Assembly: GCA_963830775.1 (NCBI GenBank)
Contig: CAWHNT010000038.1
Span: forward strand, 1-64,000
Length of the DNA: 64,000 nucleotides
Reading direction: 5' to 3'
Origin: CAWHNT01 sp963830775
GTDB taxonomy: Bacteria > Pseudomonadota > Alphaproteobacteria > Geminicoccales > Geminicoccaceae
Shown: piece by piece, positions 44,748-54,422 of the stretch
Layout of the letters: every line of letters starts with the position of its first letter
Numbering within the stretch: the stretch's first letter is position 1
The notes under the pieces: generated by a model
The model's database searches: none
Told to the model about the DNA's origin: nothing
Seen by the model: the letters and a program-made list of their open reading frames with translations, nothing else
Position numbers and translations under genes: made by a program

Positions 44748-45728
44748 ATGTCCAGGAAGATCGTGCTGGCGGCTACGGTAGCCGCCCTGGCCTTGGCGAG
44801 CACCTCGGCACGGGCCGAGGAGACGGTAGGGGTCATCGTCAAGGCGACGACCTCCGAATACTGGCAGTGGGTGTTCCGTGGTGCCGAGAAGGCGGGCGCC
44901 GACCTCGGCCTCAAGATCGAGAAGCTGGGCTCGCCCAAGGACGATGCGGCGCAGCAGATCTCGATCCTTGAGAGCGCTGCCGGGGCAAAGCCGGCGGCGA
45001 TCGTCATCTCGCCCACGATCTTCGAGGCGCTGGGCGACCCGATCGCGGCCGTGACCGATGCCGGTATTCCTGTCATCGTCATCGATTCGGGTGCGAAGAC
45101 CGACAGCTTCGCCTCCTTCCTGACCACCAACAACGAAGCCGGCGGCAAGGCCGCGGCCGACGCCATGGCCCAGTGCATCAAGGAGCGCACGGGCAAGATC
45201 GCCGGGAAGGTCAGTTTCCTGACCGCCATGGCCGGCCACGAATCCCTCGATTCGCGCGACAAGGGCTTCAAGGACGGTCTTGCCGCCTATCCGGATCTCT
45301 CGCTGGTCGGGAACCGGGTCGCCAACAACGAGGAGGCCCAGGGCATGGCGCTGACGGCGGACATGCTGACCAAGGACCCGGACCTTGTGGGCCTCTTCGC
45401 CGACAACGCGCAGATGGGCACCGGCGCCGGTGGTGCCGTGAGCGAGCAGAAGCTGGGCCAGAAGCTCTGCCTCGTCGCTTTCGACGCCGACGCCGGCGAG
45501 GTCGAGCATCTCAACGAGGGCTCGATCTACGCGCTGATCATCCAGGACCCCTACATGATGGGCTATGCCGGCGTCTGGTACGGCCATGCGGCGGCCCACG
45601 GGGTCCGTCTGCCCAAGAACGTGGACACCGGCGTGGGCGCGGTCACCAAGGCGAACATGGAAGACCCGGCCTATGCCGGCCTGCTCGACGTGACCAAGCG
45701 CAAGCTCACGCCCTTCCTCGGCAAGTGA
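44748..45728 (+). CDS. Sugar ABC transporter substrate-binding protein (RbsB/FrcB-like)
   Basis: A 326-residue periplasmic binding protein with a Sec signal (MSRKIVLAATVAALALASTS-ARA), then VGVIVKATTSEYWQWVFRGA, AIVISPTIFEALGDPIAAV, VIVIDSGAKTDS and LIIQDPYMMGYAGVWYGHAA, all typical of the ribose/xylose/fructose cluster. ATG 44748 directly follows the TAA duplication of the IS5-type element, so the native Shine-Dalgarno sequence (GGAAGGAAGG) is now 870 bases away and nothing good replaces it. Expression is probably reduced or lost in this strain. Confidence 0.9.
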   Translation: MSRKIVLAATVAALALASTSARAEETVGVIVKATTSEYWQWVFRGAEKAGADLGLKIEKLGSPKDDAAQQISILESAAGAKPAAIVISPTIFEALGDPIAAVTDAGIPVIVIDSGAKTDSFASFLTTNNEAGGKAAADAMAQCIKERTGKIAGKVSFLTAMAGHESLDSRDKGFKDGLAAYPDLSLVGNRVANNEEAQGMALTADMLTKDPDLVGLFADNAQMGTGAGGAVSEQKLGQKLCLVAFDADAGEVEHLNEGSIYALIIQDPYMMGYAGVWYGHAAAHGVRLPKNVDTGVGAVTKANMEDPAYAGLLDVTKRKLTPFLGK

Positions 45729-46747
45729 GCATCGCCGATCTGCAGGGCCGGGGCGGCGGCACCGCCCCGCTGCCCCGAACGATGGACGAAGGCAGCGGCC
45801 TGCGGACCTTGCTCCACCGCCTGCCGGTCGAGACCTACGTCCTCTCGTTCACGGTAGCCTTGTGGATCGTCCTCTCCTTCGCGGCGCCGAACTTCCTCAC
45901 CGAGGGCAATATCAGCAACATGATGCGGCAGGTCTCGATCGCGGCAATCGTCGCGATCGGCGTCCTGTGCACGATCGTGATCGCCGGCATCGACCTCTCG
46001 GTAGGCTCGGTCGTGGCCTTCTGCGGCGTGCTGTTTGCCCAGCTTCTCCTCCTGGGCTACGGCACGCCGCTCGCGATCGGCCTCACGCTCCTGGCCGGGC
46101 TCGCGATCGGCTTCGGCAACGCGGTGGCCGTGGCCGTGCTCGGCATCCCGGCCTTCATCATCACGCTGGCAGGGCTCCAGGTCTATCGCGGCTTGGCCCT
46201 CCTCCTCTCCGGCGGCATGACCGTCGGCCGGCTCCCGCCCGGCGTGAAGGAGTTCGCGCGGGGCGACGTGCTGGGCATCCCGAACCTGTTCCTTACCATG
46301 CTCGCCGTGGCGCTGGCGGTGCATTACCTGCTCCACTTCACCCGCACCGGCCGCTATCTCTATGCGCTGGGCTCGAACGCAGAAGCCGCGCGGCGGCAAG
46401 GCATCGACACGCTGCGCATCACCATCACCGCCTATGCGATCAGCTCCGGGCTCGCCGCCCTGGCCGGGATCCTCCTGGTCTCGCGGCTCAGCGTGGCCTC
46501 GCCCTCGATGGCCAACGCCTATGAACTGCAGGCCATCGCCGCCGCGGTCGTGGGCGGCGCCAGCCTGTTCGGCGGACGCGGCACCGTGCTGGGTGCGGTG
46601 GTCGGTGCGGTGCTGTTCACGACCATGAGCAACGGTGCCGTGCTGCTCAACATCGACCCGTTCTGGGAGATGGTCGTCGAAGGGCTGCTGATCGCCCTCG
46701 TCGTCTATCTCGACAATCTGCAGAAGCGGCGACAGGCCGGCCTCTGA
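45725..46747 (+). CDS. Sugar ABC transporter permease (RbsC/FrcC-like)
   Basis: A 340-residue permease with about ten hydrophobic helices. APNFLTEGNISNMMRQVSIA, GIDLSVGSVVAFCGVLFAQ, GRYLYALGSNAEAARRQGID and AVVGGASLFGGRGTVLGAVV are the standard motifs of the BPD_transp_2 family. GTG 45725 overlaps the binding-protein stop (GTGA), so its translation depends on the upstream gene whose ribosome site is interrupted. Partner of the ATPase at 43081. Confidence 0.9.
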   Translation: MSIADLQGRGGGTAPLPRTMDEGSGLRTLLHRLPVETYVLSFTVALWIVLSFAAPNFLTEGNISNMMRQVSIAAIVAIGVLCTIVIAGIDLSVGSVVAFCGVLFAQLLLLGYGTPLAIGLTLLAGLAIGFGNAVAVAVLGIPAFIITLAGLQVYRGLALLLSGGMTVGRLPPGVKEFARGDVLGIPNLFLTMLAVALAVHYLLHFTRTGRYLYALGSNAEAARRQGIDTLRITITAYAISSGLAALAGILLVSRLSVASPSMANAYELQAIAAAVVGGASLFGGRGTVLGAVVGAVLFTTMSNGAVLLNIDPFWEMVVEGLLIALVVYLDNLQKRRQAGL

Positions 46748-46834
46748 GGCCGGCAATCCAGCCCTGACGATGGGTAGTGCCTCAGGTTGAATTCCTGCCT
46801 TCGACCATAGAGGACGTTCGAGCCTGGGGTCGCT

Positions 46835-47230
46835 TCAACCCGGGTATCGGTCGAACTTCGGCAAGTGTTCCATTTGCTCGGTCCAACCGAGATGCTCAGC
46901 GTACTGGACGTGAGCGCCCGGCGGATGATCCTCTGCATGATCAAGCGTCGCGCTCTGGATGTCGACAACGCCAGGCAGGACCGCCTCGTTGGTATAAAAC
47001 AGGCCCGTGCCGCATTCGCCGCAGAAGTGCCGCCGGCCATGCTCGGACGAGGCGCGCACCTTTACTGACCCAGCGGTGATCTTCACCTGATCCGACCGGA
47101 ACGCGATCCACGCGACCATCGGGGCACCCGCGGCCCGGCGGCAGTCCTCGCAATGACAGATCGCGTGGTGCAGGGCCTCGCCGTCCGCCTCGTACCGAAC
47201 CGCCCCGCAGTGACACCCGCCGCCGACCAT
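46835..47230 (-). CDS. GFA family zinc protein
   Basis: A 131-residue member of the glutathione-dependent formaldehyde-activating/CENP-V fold. Zinc ligands are visible in GGGCHCGAVRYEADG, ICHCEDCRRAAGAP and HFCGECGTGLFY. Few members act on formaldehyde in fact, so the substrate is unknown. ATG 47230 has GGAGG 5 nt upstream; the earlier in-frame start is less likely. Divergent from the cyclase gene. Confidence 0.85.
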   Translation of the reverse strand: MVGGGCHCGAVRYEADGEALHHAICHCEDCRRAAGAPMVAWIAFRSDQVKITAGSVKVRASSEHGRRHFCGECGTGLFYTNEAVLPGVVDIQSATLDHAEDHPPGAHVQYAEHLGWTEQMEHLPKFDRYPG

Positions 47231-47383
47231 GACCGCCTCCAATTTTGTTGAGACGCTATCATGCCTGGACACCTGTCGACAGCTTCAACCGCTCTCAAGC
47301 GGACTGTCCGCCTTCCACCCGTTCCGACACTACCTGATGATGTTGTGGCTGGACCGCGGCGCGCATGCGCCCACCTTTCGGGC

Positions 47384-48562
47384 ATGGAGCACGACCATCC
47401 CCTCGCGGCCAGGCTGCGCGCGCAGCTTGCCCAGTGGCTCATCGGGAATACGGTGGGCCCGGACGGCATGCCGGGGTTCTTTCAGGCCTTCTGCGAGCAG
47501 CTGGTCGAAGCGGGCCTGCCCGTCTGGCGGGCGACGCTGGGCCTCGAGACCCTCCACCCGGAGGCGAGCGGGTTCCAGCTCATCTGGAAGGACGGCACGC
47601 TCGTCCGCGAGAGGCGGGCGCGGGCCGGTGTCCTGACCAGCCCATCCTATCTCAGCAGCCCGACCTACATCGTCGACGAGACCGGCCAGCCTTTCCGCCG
47701 CCGGCTGGCGGTCGAGGGCACCGGCAGCATGCCCCTGCTCGAGGATCTCGTGGCCGAGGGCGGCACCGACTACTGCATGCTCCCGCTCCCCTTCCTCGAC
47801 ACCACCCGGACCGCCGTGACCTCGTTCGCCACCCGGGCGCCGGACGGTTTCAGCGACGACGACATGCAGGCCCTCGACGAAGCGTCGCGCCTCTTCAGCC
47901 CCTATGCCGAGCGCGCCCTCCTGCGCCGGATCGCCATCGACCTGCTGGCGGCCTATCTCGGGCCCGCCGCCGGCCGTCGCGTCTACGAGGGCCGGGTCGA
48001 GCGGGGCGACGTGGAGACGCTGAAGGCCGCGATCTGGTTCTGCGATCTGCGCGGGTTCACGGCCCTCTCCGAGCACCTGCCCCGGCGCGAGGTGATCGGT
48101 CTGCTGAACCGCTGGTTCGATGCCGTCGGCGGTGCGGTCGAGGAGGCCGGCGGCGAGATCCTGAAGTTCATGGGCGACGGGCTGCTTGCCGTGTTCCCGA
48201 GCCAGGGCCATCCTGGGACCGTCTGCGATCGGGCTCTGGCCGCGGCCGACGCTGCGCTTGCCGCTTCGAGCCAACTGGACGAGGAGCTCGTCCGTGAGGG
48301 CCGCCCGCCCCTGCACTTCGGGCTGGCACTGCATCTGGGCGAGGTCGAGTTCGGGAACATCGGCACCCGCCACCGGCTCGACTTCACGGCGATCGGCCCG
48401 GCCGTGAACCACGCCAGCAGGCTCGAGGCGCTGACCAAGGAGCTGGCAGTGCCGGTCGTGGCGTCGGCGGCGTTCGCCAGGTTCGTCTCGCGCCCGATGC
48501 GCCGGCTGGGCCAGTTCACGTTGCGCGGCATCGAGGGCGAGGGCGAGGTCTACGCACCTTGA
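47384..48562 (+). CDS. Class III adenylate/guanylate cyclase domain protein
   Basis: A 392-residue cytosolic protein. Residues about 1-200 form an uncharacterised sensory region (GMPGFFQAFCEQLVEAGLPV, TSPSYLSSPTYIVDE) seen with this cyclase type. The C-terminal catalytic domain has both metal Asp residues (AIWFCDLRGFTALSEHL; ILKFMGDGLLAVF) and FGNIGTRHRLDFTAIGPAVN. It should make cAMP (or cGMP) under control of the N-terminal region. ATG 47384 is my choice; an in-frame start 41 codons earlier gives unstructured sequence. Confidence 0.85.
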   Translation: MEHDHPLAARLRAQLAQWLIGNTVGPDGMPGFFQAFCEQLVEAGLPVWRATLGLETLHPEASGFQLIWKDGTLVRERRARAGVLTSPSYLSSPTYIVDETGQPFRRRLAVEGTGSMPLLEDLVAEGGTDYCMLPLPFLDTTRTAVTSFATRAPDGFSDDDMQALDEASRLFSPYAERALLRRIAIDLLAAYLGPAAGRRVYEGRVERGDVETLKAAIWFCDLRGFTALSEHLPRREVIGLLNRWFDAVGGAVEEAGGEILKFMGDGLLAVFPSQGHPGTVCDRALAAADAALAASSQLDEELVREGRPPLHFGLALHLGEVEFGNIGTRHRLDFTAIGPAVNHASRLEALTKELAVPVVASAAFARFVSRPMRRLGQFTLRGIEGEGEVYAP

Positions 48563-48574
48563 GCCCTGCAACCA

Positions 48575-49324
48575 ATGGGTTACGATCAGGGCATGACCGT
48601 GCTTACCACTGCTGACCGCCCTTCCGCCGCCCTCCGGCGCCCGGCGCAGGCACCGATCCTGGAGCCGCTGGTCCCGCGCACGCTGGTCGAGCAGGTGGCG
48701 GACGCGATCGTCCGGGCTGCCGCGGAGGGCCGTATCCTTCCCGGCGACCGGGTGGTCGAGGCCGATCTCGCCCGTCAGCTCGGGGTCAGCCGGGTGCCGG
48801 TGCGCGAGGCCCTGCGCACGCTCGAGAGCCAGGGCATCGTGGTCAACACGCCCTATCGCGGCATGCGCCTCATGGAGGTGAACAAGGCCCGCCTGCGCGA
48901 CATCCTGAAGGTGCGGCTGGAGCTCGAGCGGCTCGCAGTCCGCGAAGTCCTCGCCCTCCCCGACCGAAGCGCCCTCCTCCGCGATCTCGACCAGCTATGC
49001 AGCCGCATGGCGGACGCCGCTGCCCGCGGCGACGGCTACGACATCGCCTGGCTCGATACCGACTTCCACCGCACGCTCTGCCGCGCCGCCGGCAACGAGA
49101 CCCTGCTCCGCCTCTTCGAGCCCCTGGCCCGCCAGCTCACCATCATCTTCGGCCTCTCCGCCCTGCAGCGCGACCTCGACGGCGTCGTGGCCGAGCACAC
49201 CGAGCTGCGCGACGCGCTGGCCCGCGGCGACGAGGAGGAGCTGATGCGGCTGCTCAAGTGGCACGTGCTCGATTATTGCGAGGAGCTGGACCTGGTATCG
49301 TTCCTCGCGGCTCGACGCGAATGA
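48575..49324 (+). CDS. GntR family regulator with FCD domain
   Basis: A 249-residue regulator: winged helix LVEQVADAIVRAAAEGRILP, DLARQLGVSRVPVREALRTL, FCD domain with DTDFHRTLCRAAGNETLL and VAEHTELRDALARGDEEELM. It begins 13 nt after the cyclase gene (ATG 48575; ATG 48593 also possible). The GntR-type palindrome at 53496-53509, upstream of the enolase-superfamily gene, is a plausible target, linking it to the amino-acid importer/enolase/isochorismatase set. Confidence 0.87.
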   Translation: MGYDQGMTVLTTADRPSAALRRPAQAPILEPLVPRTLVEQVADAIVRAAAEGRILPGDRVVEADLARQLGVSRVPVREALRTLESQGIVVNTPYRGMRLMEVNKARLRDILKVRLELERLAVREVLALPDRSALLRDLDQLCSRMADAAARGDGYDIAWLDTDFHRTLCRAAGNETLLRLFEPLARQLTIIFGLSALQRDLDGVVAEHTELRDALARGDEEELMRLLKWHVLDYCEELDLVSFLAARRE

Positions 49325-49340
49325 TCCGGAATACGCCCTG

Positions 49341-49627
49341 ATGGCCGATGTTGCGGAAAGAGTTTGGCAGGCAGCGCGCGAGAGAGCCTTGCCGACAACA
49401 TCGAGGGCGCCATCGCCGGCACACCGCAGGTCGTGAAGCGCAGTGACGGGCAAGAGGTAGTGGTCGTCTTCCGTGACTATTACGAACGCACACGGCCCAG
49501 CTTGAAGACCTACCTGTTGGGCAGCGGCTATGCCGACAACACCGAAGATGCCTTCGATCGTGCAATCCGAGACATTAGGGTTGGGTCGCCCTGGTTTGCA
49601 CCGCGTGATGTAGACTTCAGTGATTGA
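49341..49627 (+). pseudogene. Broken Phd/YefM-type antitoxin gene
   Basis: From ATG 49341 the start MADVAERVWQ is in one frame; from about 49370 the rest is in another (RESLADNIEGAIAGTPQVVK, RSDGQEVVVVFRDYYERTRP, SLKTYLLGSG). Joined, this matches Phd/YefM antitoxins: short N-terminal strand-helix, ...G-x-P-Q-V-V-x-R...V-V-V-V-x-x-x-x-Y-E-R, then the SLKxxLL toxin-neutralising tail. A missing base near 49370 breaks it, unless TTG 49364 is used as a late start. Confidence 0.6.
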
Positions 49628-49636
49628 AGCTCGGTC

Positions 49637-49690
49637 TTGTTCATCGTCGACACCAATCACTTTCCCCTGCCCGGGCTCTACGAATTGTTC
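49637..49690 (+). pseudogene. Possible 5' stub of a VapC/PIN toxin gene
   Basis: Ten bases after the antitoxin stop, TTG 49637 opens a frame reading MFIVDTNHF, the start of a PIN-domain toxin (hydrophobic strand followed by the first catalytic Asp in DTN). After about eight residues the sequence stops looking like PIN and becomes antisense of the ABC ATPase gene. Only position and a short motif support this, so it is a weak call. Confidence 0.35.
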
Positions 49691-49735
49691 ACGGACACGT
49701 GGCAGGTGGGCGAAGCTGTGCCGCCGGCGCAAGGA

Positions 49736-50505
<770 letters not shown>

Positions 50506-50509
<4 letters not shown>

Positions 50510-51189
50510 GCGCGGGCGGGCCGCCGGCGGCGGTAGCCGGTACGGGTCCGGCGCTCGAGCTGGTCGACGAGGCGCGCGGCGCCGAAGCCGACGATGAAGT
50601 AGAGGGCGCCCACGACCGTGTAGAGGGTGAAGTACTGGTAGTTGCGGGCGGCGATGAGCTGGGCCGTGAACAGCACCTCCTGCACGCTGACCACGGAGCA
50701 GAGGGCGGTGTCCTTGAACAGCGAGATCAGGAAGTTGCCGAGCGAGGGGATGACCAGCCGGATCGCCTGCGGGAGGATGATCCGGCGCAGGGCCAGCGGG
50801 CGGGTCATGCCGAGAGCAGCCGCAGCGTCGCCCTGGCCCTTCGCAATGCCCTGTATGCCGGAACGGTAGACCTCGGAGATGTAGGCCGAGTAGTTCAGCG
50901 TCAGGCCCAGCACCGAAGCCGAGAAGGCATCGAGCCTGATCCCGAGCTCGGGCAGCACGTAGTAGATGTAGATAAGCTGGAGCAGGAGCGGCGTGCCGCG
51001 CATCAGCTCGACATAGGCGATGACCAGCCAGACCACCGGCCGAGGGGCGTAGAGGCGGGCCAGCGCCACGACCAAGCCCAGGACGAGGCTCAGGGAGATG
51101 ACGAGGACGGTGAGCTCGACGGTGAGCAGCATGCCCGCGAGCAACGGCCCGAGGCTCGCCACCGCGACCCCGGGGTTGAACAGCTCCAT
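50506..51189 (-). CDS. Polar amino-acid ABC transporter permease (HisM/GlnP-like)
   Basis: A 227-residue permease with about five hydrophobic helices. ELMRGTPLLLQLIYIYYVLP, LTLNYSAYISEVYRSGIQGI, GQGDAAAALGMTRPLALRRI (EAA loop), ILPQAIRLVIPSLGNFLISL and FKDTALCSVVSVQEVLF are family signatures. Single permease subunits of this type form homodimers. Follows the binding-protein gene on the same strand with a 62-nt gap. Confidence 0.92.
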
Positions 51190-51251
51190 GCAGCAGATCC
51201 GGGCCGAGGGTTGAGGTCGGAGCCGGGCATGCCCGGCTCCGGCTGGTCAGA

Positions 51252-52127
51252 TCAGGGCTGGAGCTTGAACCAGAACAGGTTGCGGTCGCTGAGGCCGTAC
51301 TTCTTCAGCACGGCGCTCACGAAGCCGTTGCCGCGCAGCTCGGCCAACGCCCGGCTGTAGGCTTCCCGCAGCTCGCAGTCCTCCTTGCGGATGCCATAGC
51401 GCGCATAGCCGTAGCCGCCGCCATAGATGATGTCGTCCGGGGTAGCAATGTCGGACAGGGGCTCGATGTTGGCGTTCGGGCTCGACTTCTGGAACTCGGA
51501 GAAGATCACGTCGTCCTCGACGACGTACTTGATCCGGCCCTGATCGAGGCTCTGCAATTCCTCGACCTCGGACTTGAAGGGCTGGGTCTGCACGCCGATC
51601 CGGACCAGATAGGCCTCGGCCGCCGAGCCGCCGATGGCACCCACGGTCTTGCCCTTGAGGTCCTCGTAGGACTTGATCCCGTCGGGATTGCCCTTCTGGA
51701 CCAGCACCATGGGCCCGTACCACCAGGCCGGCCCGGTGAAGCTGATCACCTTCACCCGATCCGGGTTGACGTGGATGTTCTGGGCGATGACGTCGGTGCG
51801 CTTGGAGAGGAGGGCCGGGATCTGCGAGCCCCAGGGCATCCACTCGATGGTGCGCTTCTCCACGCCCAGCCAGTCGAGCACGGCATCGTTGATCTCGACG
51901 TCGATGCCGCTCGCCTCCTTGGTGCTGGCGTCGAGCAGGGAGTGCGGGGCGATGCCCGACTGGCCCAGCACGATCCCGTCCTTCTTCACCCTGGCCAGCG
52001 AGCCGTCGCCGCAGGCTTCGAGCTGCGGCTGGGTCTCCATGAAGAACTTGGGCTCCTGCGCCGCGCCGGGGCGCGTGACGGCAACGGCGGCAGCGAGGCA
52101 CAAGAATCCGGTGGCAAGCGCGCGCAT
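51252..52127 (-). CDS. Amino-acid-type ABC transporter substrate-binding protein
   Basis: A 291-residue family 3 solute-binding protein with signal peptide ATGFLCLAAAVAVTRPGAAQ. The mature part has GIDVEINDAVLDWLGVEKRT, WGSQIPALLSKRTDVIAQN, VISFTGPAWWYGPMVLVQKG, YEDLKGKTVGAIGGSAAEAY and YGIRKEDCELREAYSRAL. ATG 52127 has GGAGG 9 nt upstream. The ligand is not predictable; the next gene upstream encodes an enolase-superfamily enzyme that may act on it or its derivative. Confidence 0.9.
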   Translation of the reverse strand: MRALATGFLCLAAAVAVTRPGAAQEPKFFMETQPQLEACGDGSLARVKKDGIVLGQSGIAPHSLLDASTKEASGIDVEINDAVLDWLGVEKRTIEWMPWGSQIPALLSKRTDVIAQNIHVNPDRVKVISFTGPAWWYGPMVLVQKGNPDGIKSYEDLKGKTVGAIGGSAAEAYLVRIGVQTQPFKSEVEELQSLDQGRIKYVVEDDVIFSEFQKSSPNANIEPLSDIATPDDIIYGGGYGYARYGIRKEDCELREAYSRALAELRGNGFVSAVLKKYGLSDRNLFWFKLQP

Positions 52128-52229
52128 GGGGCTTTCCCTCCTTCTCACCTCTCGTCGCCTAACGGCCTTCGGCCTACTTGAGGCGACGGTTCAACTCCGA
52201 CGGCGCGGCTTGTCGGGCCGCGTCCGATC

Positions 52230-53348
52230 CTAGCCGCGCACGAGGTAGCGCTCCACCACCTCCATGTTCGGCTCGACGCCGAGACCCGGCGCCTCAGGCA
52301 CCTTGAAGCATCCGTCCTCGAGCTTGAAGGGATCCTGCGCCAGGGCCCGGCTGATCTCCGAGGGCTCGACGCAGTACTCGAGCACGAGGGCGTTCGGAAC
52401 CGCGGCCAGGAAATGCAGCGAGGCCGCGGTGTTGATGTCGGTCGTGAAGTTGTGGTTGGCGACCGGGATGCCCTTGAGCTGGGCATGTTCCGCGATCTTG
52501 AGCGCCTGGGTGATACCGCAGCGGGTGAGGTCGATCTGGGCGAGGCCGATGCCGCCCTGGTCGATCAGCCGCCGGAAGCCGCGCACCGTGCACTCCTCCT
52601 CGCCGGCGGCGAGGCGCTGGCTGATGCGCCGGGCCACGATCCCATAGCCCTCGACATCGTCGGGGTGCAGCGGCTCCTCGATCCAGAAGAGGTTGTAGGG
52701 CTCGAACGCCTTGGCACGCTGGACGGTGGTCGTGGCATCCCAAACCAGCCCCACGTCCAGCATCAGATCGAACCCGTCGCCGGCGGCCTTGCGCATGGCA
52801 TCGAGGAAACGCAAGTCCAGTGCCAGATCGGACCGGCCGAACGGCTCCCAGCCGAACTTGGCCGCCGTGAAGCCGTCGTCCTGGGCTTTCTTCACCCGGT
52901 CGGCCGTAGCCTCGGGCGTGAACTGCATCATGTTCGAGGAATAGACCCGCAGCCGGTCACGGTAGCGGGAGCCGATCACCTGCCAGACCGGCATCTGGAG
53001 GGCCTTGCCCTTGATGTCCCACAAGGCGAGGTCGATCCCGGCCATGGCCTGGATCACCGCCCCCTCGCGGCCATAATAGAGCGTCGCCTCGTACATCTTC
53101 GTCCAGAGGCGGCCGATTTCCATCGGGTCCTCGCCGACGAGGATCTGCCGCAATCCTGTGACGATCGTGTGCGACATCGGCGCTTCGACGATCGCCTTCA
53201 CCACCCATGGGCAGCCGTCGACCTCGCCCCAGCCGGTAATGCCGGCGTCGGTGCTGACGCGGATCAGCAGCGCGTCCTGCGAGCTGTCGGTCCTGGCCTT
53301 GATCTCCGGCAGACGGAGATAGAGCGCCTCGACGTCCGTGATCTTCAT
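52230..53348 (-). CDS. Mandelate racemase/muconate lactonizing enzyme family protein
   Basis: A 372-residue enolase-superfamily enzyme. Capping domain MKITDVEALYLRLPEIKA; barrel with Lys in GFTAAKFGWEPFG, metal ligands Asp in LMLDVGLVWD, Glu in LFWIEEPLHPDD and Glu in RLAAGEEECT, and the base/His region PVANHNFTTDINTAASLHFL. These enzymes abstract a proton next to a carboxylate (sugar-acid dehydration, racemisation or cycloisomerisation). It is divergent from the isochorismatase-like gene, with a GntR-type palindrome between them. Confidence 0.88.
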   Translation of the reverse strand: MKITDVEALYLRLPEIKARTDSSQDALLIRVSTDAGITGWGEVDGCPWVVKAIVEAPMSHTIVTGLRQILVGEDPMEIGRLWTKMYEATLYYGREGAVIQAMAGIDLALWDIKGKALQMPVWQVIGSRYRDRLRVYSSNMMQFTPEATADRVKKAQDDGFTAAKFGWEPFGRSDLALDLRFLDAMRKAAGDGFDLMLDVGLVWDATTTVQRAKAFEPYNLFWIEEPLHPDDVEGYGIVARRISQRLAAGEEECTVRGFRRLIDQGGIGLAQIDLTRCGITQALKIAEHAQLKGIPVANHNFTTDINTAASLHFLAAVPNALVLEYCVEPSEISRALAQDPFKLEDGCFKVPEAPGLGVEPNMEVVERYLVRG

Positions 53349-53495
53349 GGCCACCCGACCCCCACGCACATCCCGGAGAAGCGCCCGGGAGCGCTGGGCT
53401 CCCGGGGTGCCGGCCTCCCGGCACGAACCGACGTCTCCGTCTGGCGGCCCTGGCACAGGCGTGCCGGGCAGCCCCTTTTTCTGGACTACGCGTAT

Positions 53496-53509
53496 GATCG
53501 TATACGATC
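53496..53509. promoter_or_regulatory. GntR-type palindromic operator
   Basis: GATCGTATACGATC is a perfect 14-bp palindrome containing the T-N-G-T..A-C-N-A pattern bound by FCD-type GntR regulators. It lies in the 264-bp divergent region, 148 bp before the enolase-superfamily start and 104 bp before the hydrolase start, so it could control both. The GntR gene at 48575 is the nearest candidate regulator. Confidence 0.5.
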
Positions 53510-53612
53510 TTTGGGCCGGGTCAACGCCCACGACGTCGCCGGACGCGGTTGCTGCAACCAAAGCCGCGTTCTGGCGTTTGGAGGGGCGGGCCAAATCGCC
53601 GGAGCCAAACCA

Positions 53613-54227
53613 TTGAGCGGACTGCCACACGGACCGCTGCCGCGGGCTGTGGTCCATATCTGCGTCGACATGCAGCGCCTGTTCAGGGAGGGCTGCTCCT
53701 GGGCCGGCCCTGCACCTGACAAGGCGCTGCCCGGAGCCCTTCGCCTCACCCGGGCGATGCCGGAGCGGACCGTCTTCACCCGCTTCACGACCCCGCCGAC
53801 CCTGGCAGCGGCGCCCCGCAGCTGGCGCCGCTATTATGAGCGCTGGCGCGACGTGGTGCTGGACCAGCTCGACCCCAAGCTCCTCGACATCGTGCCGGAG
53901 CTCGACTGCCTCGCCGCACCCGAGCGGACCATCAACAAGACCGCCTACACCGCCTTCGAGGGCATCGCCATGGACGCGATGCTGGGCCATCTCGGCACCG
54001 AGGCCGTCGTGCTGAGCGGTGTCGAGACCGACATGTGCGTGCTCGCCACCCTCATGGGTGCCGTCGACCGCGGCTATCGCTGCGTCATCGCCGAGGACGC
54101 CGTCGCCAGCAGCGTCGAGGAGGCCCACGAGGCAGCGCTCAAGATGCTCAAGCTGCGGTTGGCGGAGCAGGTGGAGATCGCCAGCGTGGATGACGTGCTG
54201 GCAGCCTTGCCCCCGGGCCCGGGCTGA
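53613..54227 (+). CDS. Isochorismatase-like cysteine hydrolase
   Basis: A 204-residue hydrolase: catalytic Asp in VVHICVDMQRLF, Lys in RTINKTAYTAFEG and Cys in VVLSGVETDMCVLATLMGAV complete the Asp-Lys-Cys triad. TTG 53613 has GGAG 8 nt upstream, while the upstream frame shows no family sequence. The family includes nicotinamidases, N-carbamoylsarcosine amidases and ureidoacrylate amidases. It is paired divergently with the enolase-superfamily gene and likely acts in the same catabolic route. Confidence 0.85.
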   Translation: MSGLPHGPLPRAVVHICVDMQRLFREGCSWAGPAPDKALPGALRLTRAMPERTVFTRFTTPPTLAAAPRSWRRYYERWRDVVLDQLDPKLLDIVPELDCLAAPERTINKTAYTAFEGIAMDAMLGHLGTEAVVLSGVETDMCVLATLMGAVDRGYRCVIAEDAVASSVEEAHEAALKMLKLRLAEQVEIASVDDVLAALPPGPG

Positions 54228-54422
54228 GCGGCCCATCGGCTGGGGACCGCGTTCCACCATTCCACGAACACCGGCTCGCCCCGCCCGCACTGTCATTGGG
54301 CAAGGCTTGGCATGTCGGCGGACTGAGGAACACGGAGGAGTTCGTCCGTCGACCAAGCCTCGCTGCCGCCGCGAGCCTGATCACGGCGGCAATGACCGAC
54401 CTGGTGGGAGGGGACGGTAAGC

